From Bidens hawaiensis (Eukaryota > Streptophyta > Magnoliopsida > Asterales > Asteraceae): a stretch of 64,000 nucleotides of DNA. Below the pieces are notes generated by a model that saw only the letters and a program-made list of their open reading frames with translations, was not told where the DNA came from and ran no database searches. A program made the translations under genes and the position numbers. This document shows, one piece after another, positions 33,231 to 43,988 of this stretch. Position 1 is the first letter of the stretch; each line of letters opens with the position of its first letter. The stretch is taken from the NCBI GenBank assembly GCA_021521415.1, contig JAIQDT010000192.1:806001-870000 (forward strand), read 5' to 3'.

Positions 33231-33453
33231 CTGTTAAAACAAAAGACACATTCAAAGCACAAATTAGTAATAAAGTTCTTGTCTTTGAATATTTATAAGT
33301 TATAATTTGAAAAAAGTAGAGAAGAAATGTCTTTAAGAAGCTGTGCTCTGACAAATTTATAACCTACACAACAAACAGAGAATTAGTAAAAATGAAAATT
33401 AAAAATCCCATATACACATAATCATTGTCGAAAAACACTTAATTGATGCTTAC
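33231..33453 (-). other. Predicted intron in the ORF3 leader of B
   Basis: The minus strand has a strong donor ACTTG|GTAAGC (intron from 33453), a T-rich AT-biased body and the acceptor GTTTTAACAG|ATATGG (intron to 33231). The exon resumes three bases upstream of the ORF3 ATG. The length of 223 nt is typical for a plant intron. Prediction from sequence only. Confidence 0.6.
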
Positions 33454-33589
33454 CAAGTCGGATTGTGTTTGCTGATTAATTAGGGTTAGGGATTTAGAGT
33501 TAACTGACTTAAGGCGGTTGGGTTTATGAAACTAGAGTGAAAGTGGAAGGAGAGAGAGATGAAAATGTTAAGAATTTCTCTAACTCCCT

Positions 33590-33597
33590 CTTTTATA
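33590..33597 (-). promoter_or_regulatory. Predicted internal promoter (TATA box) for B ORF3
   Basis: The minus strand reads TATAAAAGAGGG. It is followed by a pyrimidine-rich leader (TCATCTCTCTCTCC), a telo-box-like CCCTAACCCTAATT near 33478-33491, and the donor site at 33453. This is the layout of an ordinary plant 5' UTR with a leader intron, about 370 bp ahead of the ORF3 start and far from the LTR. Confidence 0.6.
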
Positions 33598-33609
33598 CAT
33601 TTTGAAAGT

Positions 33610-34640
33610 GGGTTTTAAATTATTTTTGTCTTTTAGTGAGTAAATAGCTGTCAAACAGTAACATTATCCTTGTAAATATCTTTTCAGTTCAAACCTTGCC
33701 CGATAATGTTTTCCCATTTGAAACTTTGCTCGTTAAGCATATTTTGATAGACCTTATCCGAAAAGTATATTCACTCAAGTTTGCTTGGTTAATCATAAAT
33801 TAACAACCTTGCTCCTTCTTCTGAGTAACTCGAACCTTACCCGAAATTTCATAATCGGTTAGCAAATATTCAATCAAGTATACTTTGAAGCAAAGTGTGC
33901 TTGATATACTTCAAGAATACAAAGTGTGCTAGAGAAGGACTCTTTTCACAAAGTGTACTCAGAAAGTATAGTTTTGAAACCATATACGTTGAGAAAACAA
34001 TTGAAGATTTCAAAGTGTTCTCGAAACATAAAGTGTTCCCGGAAAACAAAGTTTGTCCGAAAACACTCGTAATTTCAAATAATCATATTCACAATCATGA
34101 ACTATTCTAGATAAGTAAGAACATCAAGTATTCTAGGAATATTAAATCAATCACAAAGCCTGCTAGAATTATATAAACAACCTATAAAACAGTTAAGTTT
34201 GCTAGAAAGTGCTTAAATCAATAAAGCTTTCTAGTAGACTGTGTGATCATTCATATCAGATAGGTTGCTAGTAAACAATTGTACTCCTAAACAAAACAAT
34301 AAAGTGTGCTAGACAGTACAAACTATATATAAGCTTGCTAGAAATTTTATATTCAGCATCTAGAAATGCAAAGCGTGCTAGAAACAATTCAAATATCCTA
34401 CAAAACAGTTAAGTGTGCTAGAATAACTTGAACTTGTTAAAGCTTGCTAGAAGTAACATATTCAGATTTCAAGTATGCTCGAAAGAGATAAACTTCAACT
34501 AAAACAGTCAAGTCTACCCGAAAGTATGTAAAACATCAAAGCATGCTCGAAATAGATAAATTTAAACAAAAACATCTAAGTGAGCCCGATACGGTTGAAA
34601 TCGTCAAACCTTACCCGAAAATACTTATTCAGACATTTTG
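33610..34640 (-). promoter_or_regulatory. U3-like motif array upstream of the B ORF3 promoter
   Basis: About 1 kb in which the minus strand repeats short words of the form CTAGCA(A), CGAGCA and CGGGTAAG every 20-60 bp (plus strand TGCTAGAA, TGCTCGAA, TACCCGAA). The same words fill U3 of B's LTR (42440-43150 and 24180-24780). No ORF. It resembles an enhancer-like array duplicated or shared between LTR and internal promoter. Confidence 0.55.
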
Positions 34641-36515
34641 AAGGTAAAATGCACACTTTTTTGACTTATACCAAATATCGAACATACTTATCAATAAAAA
34701 TCATTGTTTAAGAGCAAATGATGAAATTTGAGATCAAATTTCAGTTATCTTTCCTTTCAAATTATTTTCTTTCCTTTTCTGAAAAGATCTCAATCATGGG
34801 ATCATATTGACTAGGTTGCTTCTCAGTACTTGATTCTTAGCATTATTATGACAGTTTATACAGGTTAACAGCAGGTCTAGATTTAGCATGAATTTCATTT
34901 CTTTGGTGATATGATTAAGGTTCATTTAAGATGCATAATACTAAATGGATAATGCATATTGCTTTCTGATGCTCCATATTTATTCTCAAGGATTATTTGG
35001 CTTTCTCCAGATCACCCCGAATTGACTCTGACCCCCTGATATATGGTAAAAATTTTTAATGACATAATAGTTTAAAGATTTAGATATTTCTTTTCAAGTT
35101 TTATAAACATATGTGAGGTTGAACGTTGGACTTATAGGCCACACAAGTTGGACTTACATGCCTTTCATTCGGAATGCTTAAAGGACTTATATGATTGCCT
35201 CCTTCCATGTAGTTCTAAAATTAACCCTCATGTTAGCATTTCTCTTTATAAAAATTTGTGAACACTTATCAACTTTTGGTTGAGTAAGTATTTGAAATAG
35301 TGTAGTTCAATTTGTTCTTTGTCATTCTTAAATAAGATATTTCATTTTGGTGACCATATACCAACGGGCTCGTGTATGACTGGATATTCACTTTTCTGCC
35401 CATCATTCGGAAAGATGTATATTGGAACATGCATAGACAACAAGGTAACTCCACATTAAGTTTAGCAGTTTCTTTATGTTTATATCACCTTAGATTTTAC
35501 ACTTCATGGAAAAGCAACCATACATGTCAATGACTGCACTAAGTGTCCTTTTAGCCTATTAAATCCATATGATTGGCCAAATAGTCAATGTACTATCATT
35601 TCCCATTTATAGAAAACACACTTTTAAAACTTAGTCACCCTAAATACTCTTAGTTGTCAGGTAAATGGCTATCTTGTATATCCACAAGTGGTTAACAGGA
35701 TCAAACACATATGAGTATACATGTCATTTCAACTTAGAGTAGTTGACATAATTTTAAGTGAAAGAATCAAAAAAGTCACATCATAGTTGCCCCAAATGCT
35801 TTCAGTCTTTTGGTGAATCTTTAAACAGATGACATGACCAAACATATACAAGTAAATGTCCTATCAACTAGAGCAAATGACATAAGTATAAGCAAAAAAT
35901 GAATAGTTTCATAATATAAACATATTGTGAGATCTCTTCATTTGAAAAACACTTTTAAGCTTCTATAAAGCTTTGAACTGAATATTCTTATCATATCTCA
36001 GCACCATTAAACAACTTGTTCTGTTTTGTCAACACTGTTTTAAGCAAAATTCATTTGTAATATTTCATTTCAACATGCAATTTTGACACAATACATAGTT
36101 TGACACATACAGAAAGTAACATATTCAAATCACAATAAAGAATGACATCATTAAAACAAGCAGACATAACACAACATAGTCTAGCAAATCCTAATAACAT
36201 CATCAGATCAGATTAACCATATTCAAAAACATCATCAAGATATCAGATAGATATACATGTAGAATAATCACTTGGAACACTTATCCTGACATTACACATA
36301 ATCACTGATTATTAACCTAAGCATCAAATACACCTAAGTCATTCAGATAATCAATTAAGCACACATCTGTGATCAACAAATAGTAACATATTCAAACACA
36401 AGTATTCTCTAAGATTCTTTAGCAAGATAGTCAATCAGCAAACAAAGAACACATATCAAACAAACATTCAATAAGACTTTTAAAAAGATAGTCAGTTTGC
36501 ACAACAAGCACACAT
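34641..36515 (-). other. Non-coding spacer of B between RNase H and ORF3
   Basis: About 1.9 kb without ORFs, colinear with A 6734-8620 and C 53500-54815. Shared blocks on the plus strand include GGTTGAACGTTGGACTTA (35113), AACGGGCTCGTGTATGACTGG (about 35364), GCTTTCTCCAGATCACCCC (35000) and two GGTAAATGGCTAT / GGTGAAT...CAAACATAT blocks (35655-35710 and 35795-35850). Confidence 0.7.
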
Positions 36516-36521
36516 CATAAA

Positions 36522-38250
36522 TCAGACTTCATTAGAGTTGATCATTCCCAAGGCTTTCAAAAGAAAGTTGAACCTAGTTCTATCAAATGCTTTTTTGAAT
36601 AGGTCAGCCAAATTATCACTTGTGTCAACTCTTTTTACTTCAGTTAGACCTTTTTCACTACAATCCCCAATAAAATGTTGTATGATTTCAATGTGCTTCG
36701 TCTTAGAATGTTGTACAAGATTTTTAACAATAAATGATGCAGCAGTGTTATCAATGTAAATAGGGGTGTTTAGTAAATTCATGCCATAATCCAGCATCTG
36801 ATACTGAATCCAGAGGACTTGTGCACAGCAGGAAGATGCAAATAAATACTCAGCTTCTGCATTTGAGATCGACACAGTGGTTTTTTTCTTGCACTGCCAG
36901 GACACCAAATTTGTCACCCAAAAATTGACAACCTCTTGAGGTAGACTTTCTGCTCATATTGCACCCATCATAGTCATTATCTGTATAGGCAACTAGATCA
37001 AATGACTGGTTCTTTGGATACTAAAATTCCCAAATCAGGTCTTCCCTTCAAGTATCTAAAGATCCTCTTTACAGCATTCATATGAGAAACCTTAGGACTT
37101 GACTGAAATCTTGCACAAACACACACAACAAACATGATGTCTGGCCTTGAAGAAGTCAGATACATCAGAGACCTAATTTTTGCTCTGTATTCAAGTTCAT
37201 CTACTGACTCCCCCTTTTCATCTGCTATCATTTTCTCTTTTGTGTCCATTGGAGTTGAAGCCGCTTTAAAATTATTGCACTTGAATTTGTCTAAGATGTC
37301 CTGCACATACTTAGACTAGTAGATGAAAATCCCATCAGTTTTCTGTTGAACATGCAATCCAAGAAAGAAGTTCATTTCTCACATAGAGCTCATACTGTAC
37401 TTGGATTTCATCACCTCTTCGAACACCATACAAATCAGTTCATTGGTTGACCCATAGATAATATCATCTACATAGACTTGCAGCAAAAGCAAATCTCTTC
37501 CTTTCATCTTGTAAAAGAGGGTCTTTTCAAGAGCTCTCCTTTGGAAACCATTTTCAAGTAGATGATTGGATAACTCATCATACCAATCTCTTGGAGCTTG
37601 ATGAAGTCCATACAAAGATTTTTTTTAACTTATGCACTTTGTTAGGATAATCAGGGTCCTCAAATCCTGGTAGTTGAGCTACATACACCTCATCTTCTAT
37701 TTTTCCATTTAGGAATGCAGATTTGACATCAAGTTGGAATACCATTATATTCTTTAAGGCAGCATAAGCCAAGAAAATTCTTATTGCTTCAAGTCTTCCA
37801 ACTGGTACAAAGACTTCCTCAAAGTTAATCCTTTCTTCTTGTAGGCATCCCAAAGCAACAAGTCTTTCTTTGTTTAAATTACAATCCATCTCTCATCTCT
37901 TTTGTTCCAGAAAACCCATTTGGTTCCAATTGCATATCTGTTTCTTGGCTTGTCTACAAGTTCTCACACTTGTAGATCTATGAATGGAGCCAACTCCTCT
38001 TGCGTAGCTTCTACCCAGCTATTGTCTTTTAAAGCTTGAACAATGTTCTTAGGTTAATTTGGGATAGAAAGCAAGAGTACAAACAAATGTTTGCAGATTC
38101 AGATGCACTTCTTGTTACTCTCTCATTGATGTTTCCAATGATATTTTCAGGAGAATGATTCTTTTCAACATAAGAGAATTGAACAATAATATCAGTAGAT
38201 ACAGTAGAATCAAGATTTGAGTCATTGAGATTAGTTTCATCACTGATCAA
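36522..38250 (-). pseudogene. pol: Copia reverse transcriptase and RNase H of element B
   Basis: RT pieces on the minus strand: VALGCLQEERINFEEVF and FQLDVKSAFLNGKIEDEVYV (37889-37578), then MYGLHQAPRDWYDELSNHLL and the catalytic YVDD (37615-37379), then 37306-36998 (KEKMIADEKGE, SSRPDIMFVVCVCARF). RNase H is at 36917-36522 (SNAEAEYLFASSCCAQ, IYIDNTAASFIVKN, DTSDNLADLFKKAFDRTRF). Frameshifts separate the pieces. The frame 38250-38029 is the acidic linker between integrase and RT. The gene ends MINSNEV at 36522. Confidence 0.85.
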
Positions 38251-40083
38251 GTCAGTTGTTGCATCATGAAACGCTGGTGCTTCTTCATTGATCTACTTAT
38301 AAGTAGATACACCATTGTGTCCAAAATTCAGATTTTGAAACAAGTCCTCAAATATTTCATTTCTTCTTGCTTCTTAAGTTTCACCTTGATTGTTAGGATC
38401 TACTTCATTCAAAAAATGATCATCTTGATTTTCTTGATTGTCTTGATTTACTTGATCTTGATCATGTTCTTCAACTTGAACTGGAGTTTGTTAATTTTCA
38501 GCAGTTGAAGGATGCCATATGAAATTGTATTCAGGCCTTTTTCTTATGATCAAAAGTTGCTGGAGCTTGTTCATTTTCAGCCGTTGAAGGATGCCTTAAG
38601 AAGTTGTATTCAGGCCTTTTTCCATAAACTTTTTAGCATAAATTATCCAAATCAAGTGTCTTTGAAGTTTCCTCTACAACCACACTTGTCTTATACAAAG
38701 TTTCATCAAAGTCCTCAGGATAAATCTAGAAAGATTTGATTAATTTTTCAAGATCAAACAACCATGCAGCACCATCAACTGTATTGCATTGATTGTCATT
38801 GAAAACAATATCAGATGATTCAATTACACTTAAATGATCTTTCACATATAATCTGTAAGCTTTTGAGTGTTTTGAGTAACCAACAAAGAAGCAATCCAAG
38901 GATTTAGCTTGAAACTTGTTTAGGTAATCTTTGGTGTTCAAAAGTGAACATTTGCATCAAAATGGCTTAAGAAACTTGATGTAGGGCTTTCTATTAAACA
39001 AAATCTCATAAGGAGTCTTGTATTGACTTTTGTTGAGAAGTACTATGTTCTGAACATAGCAGGTTGTATTATTTGCATCTGCCGAAAAAGTAACAGGTAG
39101 GAAAGAATCTGCTATCATGGTTCTTGCATCTTATATGAGTGTTATGTTCCTTCTTTCTGCAACACCATTTAGTTCAGGAGTTCTAGGAGCATAGAATTGT
39201 TGTAAAATTCCTTTAACAATGCAGAACTCTTCCATTACTCCATTTTGAACTCAGTACCATTGTCACTTTTCATGATCTTCACCCTTGCATCCAATTGATT
39301 CTCAACCCTAGTCACACAACTTTTAATCAACTCAGCAGTCTCATATTTTGTACTTAGGAAGTAGATCGAAGTGTATCTTGAGAAATCATCAATTATCACA
39401 AGACAATATCTCTTTTTGCTTATACTTTGAACACTCACAGGAGCAAAAAGATACATGTGAAGTATCTCAAGCACTTGATTAATTGTGTTAATAAGTTTTG
39501 TCTTGTGTGACGACATGTGCTGCTTTCCCTTCTGACATGAGATACAATTGTTATCCAGTTTGAACTCTCTAGTGGGTAGACCAATTACATGCTCATCGTT
39601 GACCAGTTTGTTCATGATCTTGAGGTTGACATGACACAGTTTTCTATGCCACAATTTTGATTCATTTTCAGTGGCTTTAGAAACAAAACAGGTACCTCCT
39701 CTGGAAACAGCTTCTTTCATGTTTAGTTCATATAGATTTCCAGTCCTTGGGGCCGTCATCATAATCATGTTAGGTGGAATTACAAATTCAGGTTTGAGGA
39801 TGAAACAATGTGAATCATAAAATCCCACCTTATAACCCTTATTACACATTTGAGATATGCTTAAGAGGTTATATTGTAATCCTTCTACATAGAAAACATT
39901 GTCAAACGGCACCTTGCCATTGGTTAGAATCCCTTTTCCAACAATTTTACCACCATTCTCATCACTACCAAAAGCTACTGGACCATCAAATTTCTCTTCA
40001 TAATTAACAAGTGACCTTTTGTCACCAGTCATGTGCCTGGAACACCCACTATCCATGTACCATACTTCATTAAGTGGAGTGGA
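38251..40083 (-). pseudogene. pol: Copia protease and integrase of element B
   Basis: The frame 40056-39235 starts with the protease MDSGCSRHMTGDKRS. It passes through LWHRKLCHVNLKIMNKL and CISCQKGKQH into integrase. The first catalytic Asp is replaced: LHMYLFAPVS where A has LHMDLFGPVS (GAT to TAT). The second site KSDNGTEF is intact, and the third (PELNGVAERR) is present in another frame near 39165. Stops and frameshifts follow down to 38726 (LDCFFVGYSKHSKAYRLYV), then a degraded linker. Inactive as an integrase on two counts. Confidence 0.85.
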
Positions 40084-41672
40084 TTATTCCTGAGAAGAAG
40101 AAGATCCAACTTCATTTTCAAATTTTGCCATGAATGCAACATTGGCCTTGGTTATGTCTTCTGCATGATCACTCCAATCAAAACCACCTTCTTGTTGAGC
40201 AGCAAGTGCTACATTCCCTTGATTTCTAGGATGGTTTTGGTTGTTTCTGTTGTTATTTTTTGGAAAATTTGAAGTGTTTTGGTTAGTGTTTCTCTTGTAG
40301 TTTTGGTACTGAGATACTACCTGCTGATTGTTCATTTAAGGTTGCTGGTAGTTGTTGTTAAAGTTGGGGTTGTTGTTGAAGTTGTTGTAGTTGGTGTTTC
40401 TTGGCTAGTTCTGTTGATACTGGTTCTGATTTCTTGGTTGTTGGTTCTGATATTGATTCCCTTGAAAGTTTCTTGGCTGATTGCACTCTCTAACAAAGTG
40501 CCGAGGTTGTTGGAAGATATAACAAATGGCCTTTAACTTATAAAACCCAATTCTTTCATTAGGCCCTGATAGAAGAGATCTACCAGTCCTATTATATAGA
40601 CTTTTTCATCTAAGAGCCAGCATTGCAGCTTGCCATTTCAAGTCCATATCTTTAAGATCATATGCATCATTTGGTTATAAGTCATCTGAATAATGCTAGT
40701 GTGAACCCTATTGTTTGCTACAAAAGAATTATAGGAGACTGTGAACATAGAAAACAATGCCTGAGTTTCACTTCCTTGACCACCATTTCCACAAAGATAG
40801 GGCAAATTTCCACTAGCCATAGAGGCTGAGTCATTATCATCTATGAGTTGAACATTGTATCATGATTGGCTTCCTTGGTTACTTGAACTACCACCAACAA
40901 ATGCCTTTGGTTCATCACTACCAATTTTAGTAGGTTCTTTAATGATAGGTATTTACTGTTTGTTTTTGGTGGTTAAGTTTCCCATAGGAGGAATGAGTGC
41001 ATTTATATTCGTCACTTGGAAACATGGTCTTTCTTCCTATATCATCTCATTCTCTATCATTTCTATTTCAGTAGCTTAAAGAAAACAGATCACATCATCA
41101 AGCTTGAGCTTTTCAAAATTCGCTTTTTGAATGATGAATTTGCTTGTTGTGTACCATTCTTTTGGCAACGATGACAAAAAATTTATGCTTAAATCGAAAT
41201 CAGTCATCACATAGTCTGCTGTTATGAGTTCATTCACAATGGCCAAATATCTTTCAAGAATTGATTTCAGCCTTTCACCTTCTTTGTATTTGAGTCTTTC
41301 AAGTTGTTTCTTGAGCCTTGCCTTTTTTATTTTCTTTAACTCATAATTCCTTTCAAACATTTCAAGAATTGCATCATACATAGCCTTGGCAGTGGTATGA
41401 TGTTCAACCTTGGTCAGAATTTTCCAAGACAGATCTAATTAGATCATAGCAAGAGCTCGATCATCCACTTTCCTCATTCTATCACTAATGGCTTGGTTTG
41501 CATTTTCTCCTGTTTCAGGTACATATGGTCCATTCTTGATGGAATTCCACATGTCTATGTCATTGTAACAAACTGCAGCTTCAAACAAGACTTTCCACTT
41601 AACATAGTTTTCATGTTCATAGAGCCTAGGAATTTTGTTAGTGGAGACCTCCTGCTCCTCGTAACCAGACAT
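40084..41672 (-). pseudogene. gag: Copia gag of element B
   Basis: The ATG at 41672-41670 begins MSGYEEQEVSTNKIPRLYEH. It is preferred over an upstream ATG at 41720 because it starts the conserved part. A stop follows at 41439-41441; the frame resumes at 41381-41076 (MYDAILEMFERNYELKKIKK...). Further stops are scattered down to the Asn/Gln-rich tail near 40335-40084. The zinc knuckle near 40470-40530 reads AICYIFQQPRHFVRECN, with the second Cys changed to Phe and the Gly before His to Arg, so it is defective. Confidence 0.83.
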
Positions 41673-42005
41673 TTTGTAAAATATTTTAAAGAAATCACAA
41701 AGACTTAAAAGAAATTTCAACTTAAATCTTCAAATTAAACTTTTCTAAAAATTATCAGATTTGAGGTATGATTCTCAGATCTGAAGAATCTGATCCGAAT
41801 AATTCAAGATTAAGAATAACAATAAATAAGTTCTAGGGAAAAAGAAACTTTTAAACCGTAAAACAAGGCAGATTTGACAAAGAAGAGCAGAGCTACTGAC
41901 GTCACTCTCCAATAGGACAGTTCTCAGCTGACGTCACCCTTCTTCTACTTCAAATCAAACATATTCAATAAATAATCAACAACGTATTCTTCACCAAGGT
42001 AGTCG

Positions 42006-42023
42006 AGCTGTGATTTGATACCA
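42006..42023 (-). promoter_or_regulatory. Primer-binding site of B
   Basis: The minus strand reads TGGTATCAAATCACAGCT, two bases after the 5' LTR end (CCGACA). It begins like the initiator-methionine site but diverges after eight bases (AAATC in place of AGAGC). C has a similar variant (TGGTATCAAAGCATTAGC), so this is a lineage form. Confidence 0.8.
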
Positions 42024-42025
42024 CT

Positions 42026-43164
42026 TGTCGGTACCGAGTGATCACTCAATCCATCTATGTCGTAACCCACACAAAGAGTGTTGACAAGAAGGTTAACGAC
42101 ACGGCTAGATTGGAGAAGAATAATAGTGTATTAAAGGTGGAATCAATAACACACTAGTTGTTGCTTGAAGGACATAATAAAGACACACACACACACAGAT
42201 TCACTCAAAATATTTCCATAAATAGTAAGTCAATTACAAAAAGGAAATCATTAGGGTTCCAAGAAAGGAATGATATGATTCTAGGAAAAATATCTATAAG
42301 AATATGCCAGACGTCAAATCGTTGCCAATCAATTCAGGTGTCTGTCAAGCGTCCATCTCTGTGTGTTTGAGACGTGCCCAAGATCATTCTATTTATAGGC
42401 CTGCCACCTGACAGCTGTCATACCTTTCTAGAAACTATAATCATTAATACATATTCAAAAAATCATATTACAAAATATACTAAGTGTAAAACAGGTCTTC
42501 GGGTATGCATTGTGACTTTTACCATCTCCGAGTAGACCTGGTAACCTTGAAGTGTGCTGGTGAACAGTTCTCCGGGTAGACATTACTTGGAGTATTTTCC
42601 TTAGAAAATACTCATCTAGAAGACTTCAATCTTCCTGACCATAGCAAACTATGCTTGATATGATCCTATGAGCAAACAATTCTTCATGAATCCCTTCAAC
42701 TCTTTGTTAAATAATAACTTATTAAGCAAACCAAAGTGAGCTAGTAGCACTGTTTGACTTGTGCTGGAAGCACTGTAGCTTGCTTGGAGTTGAACCTTGC
42801 TAGGAAAAGTTCTTTGAATGTTTCTTGAATAACTTCCGCAATGCATTCTCGGACTACTGTTTGTTAAACAAACCTTGCTAGATCTTCCAAAATACTTGAC
42901 TTTAATAGCTTGATATAGTCAAGAGTTTGTTAGTAAGCAAACTATGCTTGACCTGAAGAATACCTTGTTAGACGAAGTTAACCCTGCTCGTTTATCACTT
43001 AGGAAGACTTTAAGAGGAAACTCTGCCCGGAAGGCAAAATACCTTGCTAGGCTTAAGTAAAAGCTTGCTCGGATATCCAAGTGTGTCCGATGTTAATACT
43101 TATCTGTTTTCAGGGAGGTTGAGAAGATTCCAATCTTCCTTTAGTTCATTTTCTCATCCCAAAA
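42026..43164 (-). repeat. 5' LTR of B (1139 bp)
   Basis: Pairs with the split 3' LTR (net 1137 bp). Its outer end is mutated by one base (AACA to AAAA at 43161-43164) and abuts the AAACA duplication (43165-43169). U3 is full of CTAGCA/CGAGCA/CGGGCA words. Confidence 0.88.
42390..42398 (-). promoter_or_regulatory. TATA box in B 5' LTR
   Basis: The minus strand reads CTATAAATAG within GCCTATAAATAGAATGATC. It is conserved in the 3' LTR at 24070-24076 and placed about 770 bp into the LTR, leaving roughly 360 bp for R and U5. Confidence 0.6.
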
Positions 43165-43429
43165 AAACACGCAAACAAATTAGTTAATTGTTATTAGCAA
43201 CTCAGTGCTCGTAACAAATAAGAAAGACGGACGGCAGAAGTTATGACAAAAAGTCTACAAAAACCTACAACAAAATTAGGTTATATAACCTTCGCTACTA
43301 GGCTAACATCGCCTATATTAAATTGATAAACACCAAGTTCACCAAAACCAAAACGTAACAAACAATATACTGATTACAGGCATGATGATAAACTAAAGAC
43401 TAATAAACTACTGGCACACTGCACCAACA
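43165..43429 (-). repeat. 3' LTR of C, proximal piece
   Basis: Matches 60193-60428 and 62834-62900 of the 5' LTR (GTTATTAGCAACTCAGTGCTCG, plus the terminal CTGGCACACTGCACCAACA). It lacks about 44 bp present in the 5' LTR after TATATAACCTTCG. It starts at element B's duplication and ends at 43429 next to C's polypurine tract. Confidence 0.8.
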
Positions 43430-43442
43430 GACTCCCCCTTGG
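43430..43442 (-). promoter_or_regulatory. Polypurine tract of C
   Basis: The minus strand reads CAAGGGGGAGTC immediately before the LTR start TGTTGGTGC. Confidence 0.8.
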
Positions 43443-43988
43443 CAGTAGCTTCATATCTCTAATAGTTTCGTTTTGTCTTGTAATCCAAAAGTTTACCAAC
43501 AACCGTTAGGCATGCACACCTTGTCTCACACAAACCGAGACCACTCTTTGATACTTCTTCCCATCATCTTTCCAAGCTGGAATATACAAGATCTACTTTT
43601 CATTCAGTACCTGAAAATCAGCTTGGTACAAGTTAACCAGGTGCATAGGATCATACACCCTCAAGATCTCTTGTTCATCTTGATCTTCATCACAGCTTCA
43701 GCAGTCTCACAATCAACATGCCACCATATAAAATCTATCAGCACATCCTGAGGCATGATCTTCATTGGAATCTCTGTTAGACATCGAATGGGTTTGTACT
43801 TCATAATCATCCATGGTTTACCATCAGCTCACATCCCCTTTCAACATCCTCAATCAACTTTCCCTTCTAAGGTTTAGCAACTCAAACCTCTTTTCATTGA
43901 CAACTTCATTCCATACTATCTTTCCAATCCAACCAACATACCTATCACCACTACTGTTAATTAAATTCAAACGAGCCAGATTTTTACC

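Larger units (their letters stand above)
10881..43164 (-). mobile_element. B: giant Ty1/copia (SIRE-like) element with ORF3, inserted in C's 3' LTR
   Basis: On the minus strand: 5' LTR (43164 to 42026), primer site, gag, pol, about 1.9 kb spacer, U3-like region, ORF3, polypurine tract, and 3' LTR (24843 to 10881, interrupted by the Tekay element). Flanking AAACA occurs at 10876-10880 and 43165-43169. After subtracting the 12.8-kb Tekay insertion the element is about 19.5 kb, or about 15.9 kb without the block at 28036-31605. That is very long for a copia element and is mainly due to the spacer and ORF3. The first 249 bp of the two LTRs differ by 8 substitutions by eye, so it is moderately old. 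Confidence 0.85.

Noticed and set aside
32845..33354. Alternative upstream start (ATG at 33354) giving B ORF3 a hydrophobic N-terminus that might act as a signal peptide
   Set aside because: The added residues are encoded by T-rich sequence that fits an intron 3' end, and C's ORF3 has no counterpart.
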